Assembly: GCA_017307505.1 (NCBI GenBank)
Contig: JAFKEE010000043.1
Location: 1 to 64,000, forward strand
Length of the DNA: 64,000 bases
Reading direction: 5' to 3'
From: Acidobacteriota bacterium
GTDB lineage: Bacteria > Acidobacteriota > Terriglobia > Bryobacterales > Bryobacteraceae
Part shown: in pieces, positions 8,860-16,770 of the stretch
Layout of the letters: every line of letters begins with the position of its first letter
How positions within the stretch are numbered: the first letter of the stretch is position 1
Made by a program: the position numbers and the translations under genes
Notes under the pieces: model-generated
The model's database searches: none
What the model saw: the letters and a program-made list of their open reading frames with translations, nothing else
Told to the model about the DNA's origin: nothing

Positions 8860-10404
8860 ATGCCGCAATCAACAGCTTCCAATACCAGGATCATTGCCCG
8901 GAATTCGTTCTGGTATGGCATCGAGACGGTGCTCGACGTCTTTGTGGCGCTGGCCACCTCGATTCCTCTGGCGCGGGCTATCGGCCCGGAACGGCTCGGC
9001 TATTACAGCCTGGTGGTGTGGATCGGCAACATGAGCGCCCTGTTGGGTTCGCTCGGCGCACCCGCCGCGGCCCGCAAGTACATCGCCGAGTTTCTCGGTA
9101 AACAGCAGGGCGGCCAGGCGCGGGCGGTGTTCGAATACACCTTCAAAGCCCAGCTCTATTCCAGCCTCGGCCTCAGCGCGCTGGCGCTGCTGGCGGCCAT
9201 GAAGTTCGGCGATCCGTCCTATCGCATCGTGACTTACTGCGTCGTCGGTACCATTCTGCCCGGCATGATGCTGATGATTCCCGCCCAGGCCAACCAGGCC
9301 GCCGAGAACATGAAAGCCAATGTGCCGGCCACCATCCTGAGCCAGTTGATCTACACCGGCGCGGTGTGGCTGAGCCTGATGATGGGCTGGGAACTGACCG
9401 GCGTCAGCGTGGGCGTGCTGCTCTACAAGTGGGTGGAGTTCTTCATGCGCTATGTGCCGGCCCGCCGCTGGGTCGCGTCCCTGCCGGAAGAGCCCCTGGA
9501 CCCTGAGTTGCGCGTCCGTCTCCGTTCCTTCTCCATCAAGAGCATCTTCCTGATGCTGCTGAATATCCTGGTGTGGAACCGCTCGGACCTGATCATGCTG
9601 CGCTGGCTCAGTTCCGACCCCCGCCATCTGACTTTCTTCTCGCTGTCGCAGAACCTGAGCGAAAAGGCGATCCTGCTGCCGCGCATCTTCAACGTATCGG
9701 TGGGCGCCAGCATCCTGGCCCAGTTCGGACGCGACGCCGGACGGCTGACGCAGATGGCGCGGCTGGCCATCCGCTATACGCTGCTGGCAGGCCTGCCCCT
9801 GCTGTGGGGCCTCTCGGCCGTCAGCCCGGCTCTGGTGCCGGTGCTCTACGGCAGCCGCTACGCAGGGGCCATCCCCGTGCTGGCCCTGGCCGCCCTGGCC
9901 GCCGTGCCGGCTTCGATCTTCCTGCCGGCCCAGAACTACCTGGAAGCAACCGAGCGCCAGAAGTACGTCATCTACTGCACCTGCGTGGCCGGGGCGCTCA
10001 ATATCGGCCTGGACTACCTGCTGATCCCCAAACTGGGGCCCATCGGCGCCGCCATCGGCAACGGCAGCGGACAACTGGTGGCGGCCGTAGGCCTGTGGGG
10101 CACCATTCTGTGGAAAGACCGGATACGGCTGCAATGGGGCCTGCTGGGCCGGTTGGGGGCCTCGGCCGTGGTGCTCTATGTCGCCGCTTTCCTGGTGGCG
10201 CGCTCCCTGTCGCCCTGGGTGGCCCTGGGCCCGGCGATCGCCGCCGGTGCGATCGCTTTCATCCTGAGCCTCAAGTTGTTTGGGGCCTTGACCGCGGACG
10301 ACCGCCAGCGCCTGTCCCTGATCACCGGCCTCATTCCGGCCCGTCTGCGGGGCACGGCCAACGCCGCCCTGGACTGGCTGACAGGAGAACCCGTCGCGGC
10401 CTGA
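8860..10404 (+). CDS. Wzx-type polysaccharide flippase (MATE/MOP superfamily)
   Basis: A 514-residue protein with 12-14 predicted membrane segments and the usual start of the family (an Arg/Asn-rich lead, then ALATSIPLARAIGPERLGYYSLVVWIG). It fits oligosaccharide flippases that move undecaprenyl-pyrophosphate-linked repeats to the periplasm. The region 8683-8859 between it and the divergent dehydrogenase should hold both promoters. A second flippase lies at 53637, so the two blocks may export different glycans. Confidence 0.85.
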   Translation: MPQSTASNTRIIARNSFWYGIETVLDVFVALATSIPLARAIGPERLGYYSLVVWIGNMSALLGSLGAPAAARKYIAEFLGKQQGGQARAVFEYTFKAQLYSSLGLSALALLAAMKFGDPSYRIVTYCVVGTILPGMMLMIPAQANQAAENMKANVPATILSQLIYTGAVWLSLMMGWELTGVSVGVLLYKWVEFFMRYVPARRWVASLPEEPLDPELRVRLRSFSIKSIFLMLLNILVWNRSDLIMLRWLSSDPRHLTFFSLSQNLSEKAILLPRIFNVSVGASILAQFGRDAGRLTQMARLAIRYTLLAGLPLLWGLSAVSPALVPVLYGSRYAGAIPVLALAALAAVPASIFLPAQNYLEATERQKYVIYCTCVAGALNIGLDYLLIPKLGPIGAAIGNGSGQLVAAVGLWGTILWKDRIRLQWGLLGRLGASAVVLYVAAFLVARSLSPWVALGPAIAAGAIAFILSLKLFGALTADDRQRLSLITGLIPARLRGTANAALDWLTGEPVAA

Positions 10405-10465
10405 GGGCGAGGGCTCGAACGCTATACTGGTTTGAATCGGACGTTCGGAGATCTGCCCTACACGC

Positions 10466-11425
10466 ATGGAGTCCAGCTCACTTCAGTTTCAGGATTTTAC
10501 GGGGGACTCCGCCGTCCTGAGCAGCCTGATCGCCTCCTCCTGGAGCGAGAACCGCGAACAGGGCCTGGACTATACTCCGGAGTTCCTTCAATCCTGCTTT
10601 GAATACCCGGGCATGTCCCCCGCCTTGGCTCCGGTCCTGATGGATGGAGACCGGCCTGCCGCTTTTGTGGCTGCCTTCCCCCGGACCCTCGCGGTGAACG
10701 GGCACACGGGGCGCTATGCGCTGCTGACGTTTTTCACCGTGGCTCCGGAGTACAAGGGCCGGGGTCTGGGCGTCCGCGTCTGGGCCGAGTGCCTGCGCCG
10801 CGTCCGGCAGGCGGGCTTTGACGGCGCCCTGCACTATTGCGTCGACGGCAACGTCTCCAACCACGCGACCGTGGCCGGGGCCCGCGCCGCCGGTTACTCC
10901 GCGCAGCGCATCCTGAGCATTCCTTACCTGCGCGCCTTCCTGCGCAGCCAGCCGTCTGATCCGGTTCCAGCGCTGGACCCCGGCCGCGCCGCCGCCGCTC
11001 TCGTGGAGGCAGCGCAGCCGCTGGCCGCCCGGCTCCCCATCGCCCGCCAGTGGAGCCAGCAGGAGGCGCTCTGGCAATGCCACGGCCGCCACGGCGCCCT
11101 CACTCACTGGGACGAGGCCAGCGGCGCCCTGGTGAACGGTTATATCCTGCCTGTCTGCGATGCCGCCCGCACCCGCTGCCTGTTTCTCGACGAAGTGCAC
11201 TGGGGCCGTCTCGCGGACGAGGCGAAAGCTCCCTTTCTCAAGTCGTTTCTGGGCCGGGCCGCCGGCCAGGCTACCATTGCCACTGTCCCATTGCCGGGCT
11301 ACACAGACCCGGCCCATCTGAAAGCCGCCGGATTCCGCGGCGCCCCGCGCCAGTTGCATGCCTATCTCACGCTCTGGACGTCGGAGGCCGCGCCGGTGGA
11401 GGCGCTCTACGCCGATGTGCTTTGA
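10466..11425 (+). CDS. GNAT-family N-acyltransferase
   Basis: A 319-residue protein. The acyl-CoA/ACP binding motif A appears as VAPEYKGRGLGVRVWAECL in the N-terminal half, followed by a beta-strand and an N-x-x-N-H-x-T-V motif typical of GNAT folds. The C-terminal half is less conserved and may be a second, degenerate GNAT repeat. It lies 21 bp before an acyl carrier protein gene and directly before an adenylating ligase, so transfer of an ACP-bound acyl or aminoacyl group to an amino sugar is a reasonable inference. The substrate is unknown. Confidence 0.75.
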   Translation: MESSSLQFQDFTGDSAVLSSLIASSWSENREQGLDYTPEFLQSCFEYPGMSPALAPVLMDGDRPAAFVAAFPRTLAVNGHTGRYALLTFFTVAPEYKGRGLGVRVWAECLRRVRQAGFDGALHYCVDGNVSNHATVAGARAAGYSAQRILSIPYLRAFLRSQPSDPVPALDPGRAAAALVEAAQPLAARLPIARQWSQQEALWQCHGRHGALTHWDEASGALVNGYILPVCDAARTRCLFLDEVHWGRLADEAKAPFLKSFLGRAAGQATIATVPLPGYTDPAHLKAAGFRGAPRQLHAYLTLWTSEAAPVEALYADVL

Positions 11426-11446
11426 AATTCAAGGAGGAATTACGAT

Positions 11447-11680
11447 ATGGAAATGATTGAGGAAGTACGCCAGGTCGTCTGCGGCATCACCGGATTGGCC
11501 CCCGACTTTGACACCAGCGCCAATCTCTACGCCGACCTGGGTGTCCCCTCGGTCCAGGCCATGCAGCTGCTCACCGAACTGGAAGAGCGCTTCGGCATTG
11601 CCCTGCCCGACGAAGACTTCATTGAGGCCGTCTCCCTGCAGGACCTCTCCAGCCTGGTGGGCCGGATCAAGGGAGCCTGA
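11447..11680 (+). CDS. Acyl carrier protein
   Basis: A 77-residue four-helix carrier protein. The phosphopantetheine site is Ser35 in the context ADLGVPSVQAMQLL; the usual Asp before this Ser is replaced by Pro. An unusually strong Shine-Dalgarno (aaggagg) lies about 9 nt before the ATG, which suggests it is made in excess over its neighbours, as is common for carrier proteins. It sits between a GNAT gene and an adenylation enzyme that probably loads it. Confidence 0.88.
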   Translation: MEMIEEVRQVVCGITGLAPDFDTSANLYADLGVPSVQAMQLLTELEERFGIALPDEDFIEAVSLQDLSSLVGRIKGA

Positions 11681-11688
11681 CCGCCGCC

Positions 11689-13245
11689 ATGACTTCCCGC
11701 CAAGACCTGGCGCAGACCTTTGCCGCCGTCGCTGCCCGCCAGCCGGACCGGCCTGCGCTCTCCGTACGCGGCCAGGAGATCAGCTATGGCGCCCTGGATG
11801 AGACCGCCCGCCGCTGGGCCGGCGTCATCACAGACCGGCTGGGCGCCCCGGCGCGCCGCGTCGGCATCTTTGGCGCCCGCAGCGCCGTCTCCTACACCGG
11901 CACCATCGCCTGCCTTTACAGCGGCGGCGCGTTCGTCCCGCTGAACCCGCGCTTTCCGGCCGAACGAACCCGCCGCATGCTGGAGCTCGCCGGCCTCGAT
12001 GCCGTTATCTGCGACAAGACCGGAGCCCAGCAACTGGAAGCCGTGCTGGAGGGCGTCGCCACCCGGCCCCTCATCCTGCGTCCGGAAGAGGAGGACGCCG
12101 CTCTTCTCGCCTCCGCTCCGCCCCTGGCCCAACTGCCGCCCGTGGCGATGGACCAGGTGGCCTACCTTCTCTTCACCTCCGGCAGTACGGGCCTGCCCAA
12201 GGGCGTCCCCATCACACAGGCCAACGTCCGCGCCTATCTCGACTGGGCCTCCGGCCGCTACGGCATCACGCCGGACGATCGCTTCTCGCAAACCTTCGAC
12301 CAGACGTTCGACCTGTCGGTACACGACCAGTTCCTGTGCTGGGAAAACGGCGCCTGTCTCGTCGCCATGTCCTCCATCGAGCTGCTGGCGCCGGCCCGCT
12401 TCATCCAGCGCAACCGCCTCACGGTCTGGTTCTCCGTGCCCAGCATCGTCGCCCAGATGAGGAAGCGCAACACGCTGCTGCCGGACGCCTTTCCGGACCT
12501 CCGCTGGAGCCTCTTCTGCGGCGAACCGCTGCCCCGCGCCAGCGCCGAGGCCTGGCAGGCCGCCGCACCCAACTCCATCGTCGAGAACCTCTACGGACCC
12601 ACCGAGCTCACCATCGCCTGCTGCGTCCACCGCTGGGACCCGGTCCACTCGCCGGCCCTGTGCGTCAACGACATGGTCTCCATCGGCGCGCCCTTCCCCG
12701 GCCTCACCGCCGTCCTGCTGGATGATCAGCTCCGGACGGTCCCACCCGGCTCCGACGGCGAACTGTGCCTGTGCGGTCCGCAGACTTCGCCCGGCTACTG
12801 GAACGATCCGGCCAAGACGGCGGAACGCTTCGTGACACTACCGGACGGACCCATTCCCGGTGAACGCTACTACCGCACCGGCGACCGCGCCATCCAGCTG
12901 CCCAACGGCGAGTATGCCTGCCTGGGCCGCACCGACCACCAGGTGAAGGTGCTCGGCTTCCGCGTCGAACTGGGCGAGATCGAAGCCGCGCTGCAGAAGG
13001 ACGCCCGCGTCGTGCAGGCTGTGGCCATGGGCTGGCCCATCGTCGAAGGCACGGCCCAGGGCATCGTCGCTTTCGTCTCCGGCGCCGGACTTGACCTGAA
13101 CGCGCTGAAGGATGCCTGCCGCGCCTCTGTCGCCGATTACATGGTGCCGTCGGCCATCCATTTCGTCGACGAGATGCCCCTGAACGCCAACGGCAAAGTG
13201 GACCGCGGCGCGCTGGCCCAGCGTCTGACGGAAAAGGCAGGTTGA
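11689..13245 (+). CDS. Acyl/amino-acid adenylating ligase (ANL superfamily)
   Basis: A 518-residue AMP-forming synthetase. Core A3 is YLLFTSGSTGLPKGVP near residue 160, A5 is NLYGPTELTIAC, A7 is YRTGDRA, A8 is GRTDHQVKVLGFRVELGEIE, and the A10 lysine lies in LNANGKVDRGAL at the C-terminus. The overall layout resembles DltA-type and stand-alone NRPS adenylation domains. It starts 8 bp after the ACP stop, so the pair should act together: activation of an acid and transfer to Ser35 of the ACP. The amino or fatty acid cannot be read reliably by eye. Confidence 0.87.
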   Translation: MTSRQDLAQTFAAVAARQPDRPALSVRGQEISYGALDETARRWAGVITDRLGAPARRVGIFGARSAVSYTGTIACLYSGGAFVPLNPRFPAERTRRMLELAGLDAVICDKTGAQQLEAVLEGVATRPLILRPEEEDAALLASAPPLAQLPPVAMDQVAYLLFTSGSTGLPKGVPITQANVRAYLDWASGRYGITPDDRFSQTFDQTFDLSVHDQFLCWENGACLVAMSSIELLAPARFIQRNRLTVWFSVPSIVAQMRKRNTLLPDAFPDLRWSLFCGEPLPRASAEAWQAAAPNSIVENLYGPTELTIACCVHRWDPVHSPALCVNDMVSIGAPFPGLTAVLLDDQLRTVPPGSDGELCLCGPQTSPGYWNDPAKTAERFVTLPDGPIPGERYYRTGDRAIQLPNGEYACLGRTDHQVKVLGFRVELGEIEAALQKDARVVQAVAMGWPIVEGTAQGIVAFVSGAGLDLNALKDACRASVADYMVPSAIHFVDEMPLNANGKVDRGALAQRLTEKAG

Positions 13246-13248
13246 GCC

Positions 13249-13995
13249 GTGGCTAGCGGTTTGTCCGGTTTCCTGCTGAAGATCCGCAAGGCGGAGACGC
13301 CCTTCTATGCCCGCCTGAAGAAGCTGATCCTGGCGCTGGCGATCACCGAAGTACCCATGCCGGGCTTTACCCGTCCGCTGTGGAGCCTGCTTTACCACCT
13401 CCGCATGATGGTGCCCGAGGTGTGGCGGCGGCTGCTGTCGGTGGCCTACCGCATCCCCCTGTTCAAGAGCCAGTGCGCCCAGGTGGGCCGGCGCCTGTAC
13501 CTGGAACAGATTCCGCACATCTCCGGCAAGGTGAAGCTGATCCTCGGCGACGATGTGAACATCTCCGGCCACTTCTCCGTCCGCGCTGGACGCACCTTTG
13601 AGGATCCCGAGATCATCCTTGGCAACAAGGTATTCGTCGGCCACCAGGTGACCATGCAGGTGGCCAAACGCATCGAGATCGAAGAGGGCGCGGCGCTGGC
13701 CGCCGGCTGCTATGTCACTGACAACGACGGCCATCCGCTGGACATCGCGGCCCGGCTGCGGAAAGAACCGGTGGCGCCGGAAGAGGTGATGCCGGTCCGG
13801 ATCGGCCGCCATGCCTGGATCGGCCGCGGTAGCTCCATCATGAAGGGCGTCACGATCGGCGAGTTCGCCATCGTCGGCGTCAACAGCGTGGTGATCTCCG
13901 ACGTCCCGGCATACAGCATTGCCATGGGCAATCCGGCGCGTGTCGTGAAGAAGATGCCGCCGCCGGATCCCCCACCAGGGCCTGTGCTAGGTTGA
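13249..13995 (+). CDS. Hexapeptide-repeat acyltransferase (LbH fold)
   Basis: A 248-residue protein starting at a GTG 3 bp after the adenylating ligase stop. The second half carries left-handed beta-helix repeats and the IGRGSSIMKGVTIGEFAIVGVNSVV segment, ending in SIAMGNPARVVKK, as in maltose/galactoside-type O-acetyltransferases and WbbJ. The catalytic His is probably in the GCYVTDNDGH region. The N-terminal ~100 residues are helical and unlike the core family. It probably modifies a sugar of the surface glycan, either with acetyl-CoA or with the ACP-bound group. Confidence 0.8.
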   Translation: MASGLSGFLLKIRKAETPFYARLKKLILALAITEVPMPGFTRPLWSLLYHLRMMVPEVWRRLLSVAYRIPLFKSQCAQVGRRLYLEQIPHISGKVKLILGDDVNISGHFSVRAGRTFEDPEIILGNKVFVGHQVTMQVAKRIEIEEGAALAAGCYVTDNDGHPLDIAARLRKEPVAPEEVMPVRIGRHAWIGRGSSIMKGVTIGEFAIVGVNSVVISDVPAYSIAMGNPARVVKKMPPPDPPPGPVLG

Positions 13996-14028
13996 AGGGG
14001 TTTCCCGGCCACCGGGCACCGTAATCCT

Positions 14029-15171
14029 ATGACGACCACAAACACAGGGCAGGGCACGCGCAAAGTGCCGCTGCTGGACCTGCGGCCCCAGAACGAACCG
14101 CTCCAGGCTGAAATCGAAGCCGCCATCGGGGCCGTGATGCGCTCGCAGCATTACATCCTGGGCGCCGACGCGAAAGCCTTCGAACAGGACATGGCTGCCT
14201 GGCTGGGTGTGCCCCATGCCATCGGCTGCGCCAACGGCAGCGACGCCCTGGTGCTGGCGCTGATGGCGGCCGGAGTAGGACCCGGCGACGAAGTGGCCGT
14301 GCCATCGTTCACCTTCTTCGCCACCGCCGGAGCGGTTTCCCGCGTGGGCGCCACGCCGGTATTCCTCGATATCGATCCGCTGACGTTCAATCTGGATCCG
14401 GCCGCCCTGGACGAGGCCGCCGGACGGCATCCGCGCCTCAAGGCCGTGATCCCGGTTCACCTGTTCGGCGGCGCCGCCGACATGGATCCCATCCTCGCCA
14501 CGGCCGCCCGCCACGGCTGGAGCGTGATCGAGGACGGCGCGCAGTCCGTCGGCGCTGCCTATAAAGGCAAGCCCTGCTTTGGGTTAGGCCACATGGCCAC
14601 GCTCAGTTTCTTCCCCAGTAAGAACCTGGGCGCCTTTGGGGACGCCGGCATGGTGACAACCACCAGCAACGAACTGGCTGTTCTGCTGGCCGCCCTGCGC
14701 GTCCATGGCTGCCGCGAAAAGTACAAGCACGAGTGGATCGGCTTCAACTCGCGCATGGATACCCTGCAGGCGGCCATCCTGCGCGTGAAACTACGCCACC
14801 TGGCGGAATGGACCAGCGCTCGCCAGCGCAACGCCGCCCGCTACCAGGAGATCCTGGGCGCCGCCGGCCTGCCCATCACCCTGCCGCAGCCTGCTCCCTG
14901 GCAGACCAATCACGTCTGGAACCAGTTCGTCATTCGTTCTCCCAGGCGCGATGAGTTGAAGGCGCACCTGACAGCGGCCGGCATCGGCACGGAGATCTAC
15001 TACCCCATCTCGCTGCACCGCCAGCCGTGCTATCTGCCGCTGGGCTATGCCGAGGGGTCGCTGCCCGAAAGCGAACGAACCTGCCGGGAGGTGCTGGCGC
15101 TGCCGGTGCACTCCGGGCTGAACGAAGGCGATATCGAGTACGTGGCGGGCGCCATCCGCAGCTTCTTCTAA
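14029..15171 (+). CDS. DegT/DnrJ/EryC1/StrS sugar aminotransferase
   Basis: A 380-residue PLP enzyme. The N-terminus has VPLLDLRPQN, GCANGSDALVLAL binds the cofactor phosphate, EDGAQSVGA carries the Asp that contacts the PLP ring, and K198 in SFFPSKNLGAFGDAG is the Schiff-base lysine. It converts a keto-sugar nucleotide to an amino sugar. As the last gene of the acylation set it would make the amine that the GNAT or hexapeptide enzyme acylates. It ends 7 bp from the convergent recombinase stop. Confidence 0.9.
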   Translation: MTTTNTGQGTRKVPLLDLRPQNEPLQAEIEAAIGAVMRSQHYILGADAKAFEQDMAAWLGVPHAIGCANGSDALVLALMAAGVGPGDEVAVPSFTFFATAGAVSRVGATPVFLDIDPLTFNLDPAALDEAAGRHPRLKAVIPVHLFGGAADMDPILATAARHGWSVIEDGAQSVGAAYKGKPCFGLGHMATLSFFPSKNLGAFGDAGMVTTTSNELAVLLAALRVHGCREKYKHEWIGFNSRMDTLQAAILRVKLRHLAEWTSARQRNAARYQEILGAAGLPITLPQPAPWQTNHVWNQFVIRSPRRDELKAHLTAAGIGTEIYYPISLHRQPCYLPLGYAEGSLPESERTCREVLALPVHSGLNEGDIEYVAGAIRSFF

Positions 15172-15178
15172 CGGCGTA

Positions 15179-16132
15179 TTACTTCAAACCCGTTGAGAAG
15201 ACAGCGTTTTCCTCGAAGACCGTGGCTTCCTGGATGTAGCGCCGCACCATGACCGTACTGCGGTGTCCGGTCTGGCGCATGATCGAACGCTCGGAGGCGC
15301 CGCCGCGAGCTGCCTCGGTCGCCAGGCCGGATCGCAGACTGTGCGCGCCGTAGGAGTCCGCTTCGCGGCCCGCCCTGCCCATCCAACGCTGGACGATGCG
15401 CGCCACCATACGGTCCGAGAGCCGGTTCTTGCCTGCGCTGCCATCCGGAGCCACGGCCCGGAACACCGCGCCTTCCCCGTAGCCGGAGACGGCGCGCCAC
15501 CGCTCCAGAGCCCGGACGGGGCAGAGCTTCTTCCGGCCGGAGCGCGGGATGCCGAGAATCCGACCGGCGCCTTCCTGATCCGTCTTCGACCGGCGGATTG
15601 TGATCTTCGCCCCTTCCTCGCTGAACTCCAGGTCTTCCCAGTCGAGCCCCACCAGTTCCGACCGGCGGAAGGCGCCCGCAAATCCGGCCAGCAGGAGGGC
15701 CGAGTCGCGCAGGCCGGCGGGTGTATCGGGCATCAGGTCCAGCGCCGATTCCAGGTCGTCGACCAGCAGCGGCCTCTTGGCCTTCGGCCGGATGCCCTTC
15801 GTCCGGCGGATTCCGCGCAGTAGCGTTCGCACCAGCGGGCTGGCGCCGGGACTTTCATAGCCAGCGGCGGCATGGGCGGCCGCCAGAGCGGACAGACGCC
15901 GGCACAGGGTGCCGGTGGAGAAGTGGTCGGCCATCTCCGTCAGATAACGGGCCAGGGTCTCCGGACTGGCGGGCAGCGCTTCCCTGCCCTCGTCCTGGCA
16001 CCAGGTTTCAAAGTGACGCCAATCGGAGCGGTAGGCTTTCTGGGTGTTCCCGGCACGGGCCTGCGCCAGGTAGGCCCAGGCCCTGGCTTCGATACTGGAG
16101 GGGGCTGGCAGCGGATCGAGGTCCCGGGTCAC
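15179..16132 (-). CDS. Tyrosine recombinase (phage integrase/Xer family)
   Basis: A 317-residue recombinase with a SAM-like N-terminal core-binding domain (NTQKAYRSDWRHFETWCQ) and a full catalytic set: R156, K183 in RRSKTD, H264 and R267 in AHSLRSG, H290 in QTGHRS, and the nucleophile Y299 in RRYIQEA. The length suits Xer-like resolvases and integron/transposon recombinases more than phage integrases with an arm-binding domain. A perfect dyad lies 23 bp upstream of its start and looks like a core recombination site. It could resolve plasmid multimers or move the element. Confidence 0.9.
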   Translation of the reverse strand: MTRDLDPLPAPSSIEARAWAYLAQARAGNTQKAYRSDWRHFETWCQDEGREALPASPETLARYLTEMADHFSTGTLCRRLSALAAAHAAAGYESPGASPLVRTLLRGIRRTKGIRPKAKRPLLVDDLESALDLMPDTPAGLRDSALLLAGFAGAFRRSELVGLDWEDLEFSEEGAKITIRRSKTDQEGAGRILGIPRSGRKKLCPVRALERWRAVSGYGEGAVFRAVAPDGSAGKNRLSDRMVARIVQRWMGRAGREADSYGAHSLRSGLATEAARGGASERSIMRQTGHRSTVMVRRYIQEATVFEENAVFSTGLK

Positions 16133-16154
16133 GCTTCATCATAACCCGGCTATG

Positions 16155-16181
16155 TGTCCGATAATGATCATTTATCGGACA
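16155..16181. other. Candidate recombinase core site (27-bp dyad)
   Basis: Two perfect 10-bp arms, TGTCCGATAA and TTATCGGACA, flank the 7-bp spacer TGATCAT. The ATAA-spacer-TTAT layout is like dif and other XerC/D-type sites. It lies between the divergent recombinase gene and the hypothetical gene at 16255, so it could also be an operator for either. I found no second copy elsewhere in the window by eye. Confidence 0.55.
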
Positions 16182-16199
16182 TACTCTTTATCCATATAT

Positions 16200-16213
16200 G
16201 GCGCATATGCGCC
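16200..16213. promoter_or_regulatory. 14-bp perfect palindrome, possible operator
   Basis: The sequence GGCGCATATGCGCC reads the same on both strands. It lies in the divergent promoter region between the recombinase and the gene at 16255, downstream of the 27-bp dyad. A repressor site is plausible; nothing in the sequence names the regulator. Confidence 0.35.
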
Positions 16214-16254
16214 CTACCGCAGACACGTATGGTAGTCTCTGTAGAAGGCCGCCC

Positions 16255-16770
16255 ATGCCAGACCAACCCTCATGGATCGAGAGAGTTCCCCAGATTCTCG
16301 ACGCGCTGCGGAGCGCCGGGTGCCCTCCGTTCCTCGACCGCGCCAGCGTGCAGCGGCTCTTCGGGGGCCTCTCCGCCCGGCAGGCAAACCGGCTGATGCA
16401 GAAATGCCACGGCTACCACGTGGGCCGCAGTGTACTGGTCGCCCGGGAGAGCCTGATCGCACTCGCGGAGAGCTGGAAGAAATCCGGCGCTGTCGACCGC
16501 GAGATGGCCCGGAAGGAAAAGCTGCTCTCGACGCTGGCGATCGCCCGGGTCGAGGCACGGAGCCGGGCTCTCCAGATTCCGGTGCAGGCCACCAATTCAT
16601 GGATGCAGTTCGACGACCTGTCGCCGGGGATCCGTTTCGCACCTGGTGAACTGAGGATCGAGTTCTCCGGCTCGATGGACCTGCTGCAGAAGCTCTTTGA
16701 GCTGTCGCAAGCCATCGCCAACGATCAGGTGCGGTTTGAAGCACTGGCCGATACGCCCCGGACATCCTAG
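16255..16770 (+). CDS. Hypothetical protein, possible HTH DNA-binding
   Basis: A 171-residue protein that I do not recognise. I chose the ATG at 16255 because an AGAAGG ribosome site sits about 6 nt before it; the frame extends to 16198. Residues ~20-60 (SVQRLFGGLSARQANRLMQKCHGYHVGRSVLVARESLIAL) look like a helix-turn-helix followed by a wing, as in excisionase-like or phage regulator proteins. The C-terminal half ends in a predicted amphipathic segment. It is divergent from the recombinase and converges on the winged-helix gene, overlapping its end by 4 bp. Confidence 0.55.
   Translation: MPDQPSWIERVPQILDALRSAGCPPFLDRASVQRLFGGLSARQANRLMQKCHGYHVGRSVLVARESLIALAESWKKSGAVDREMARKEKLLSTLAIARVEARSRALQIPVQATNSWMQFDDLSPGIRFAPGELRIEFSGSMDLLQKLFELSQAIANDQVRFEALADTPRTS

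Noticed and set aside
8869-10467. 532-codon minus-strand frame over the flippase
   Set aside because: Shadow frame; the plus-strand frame has the expected membrane segments.
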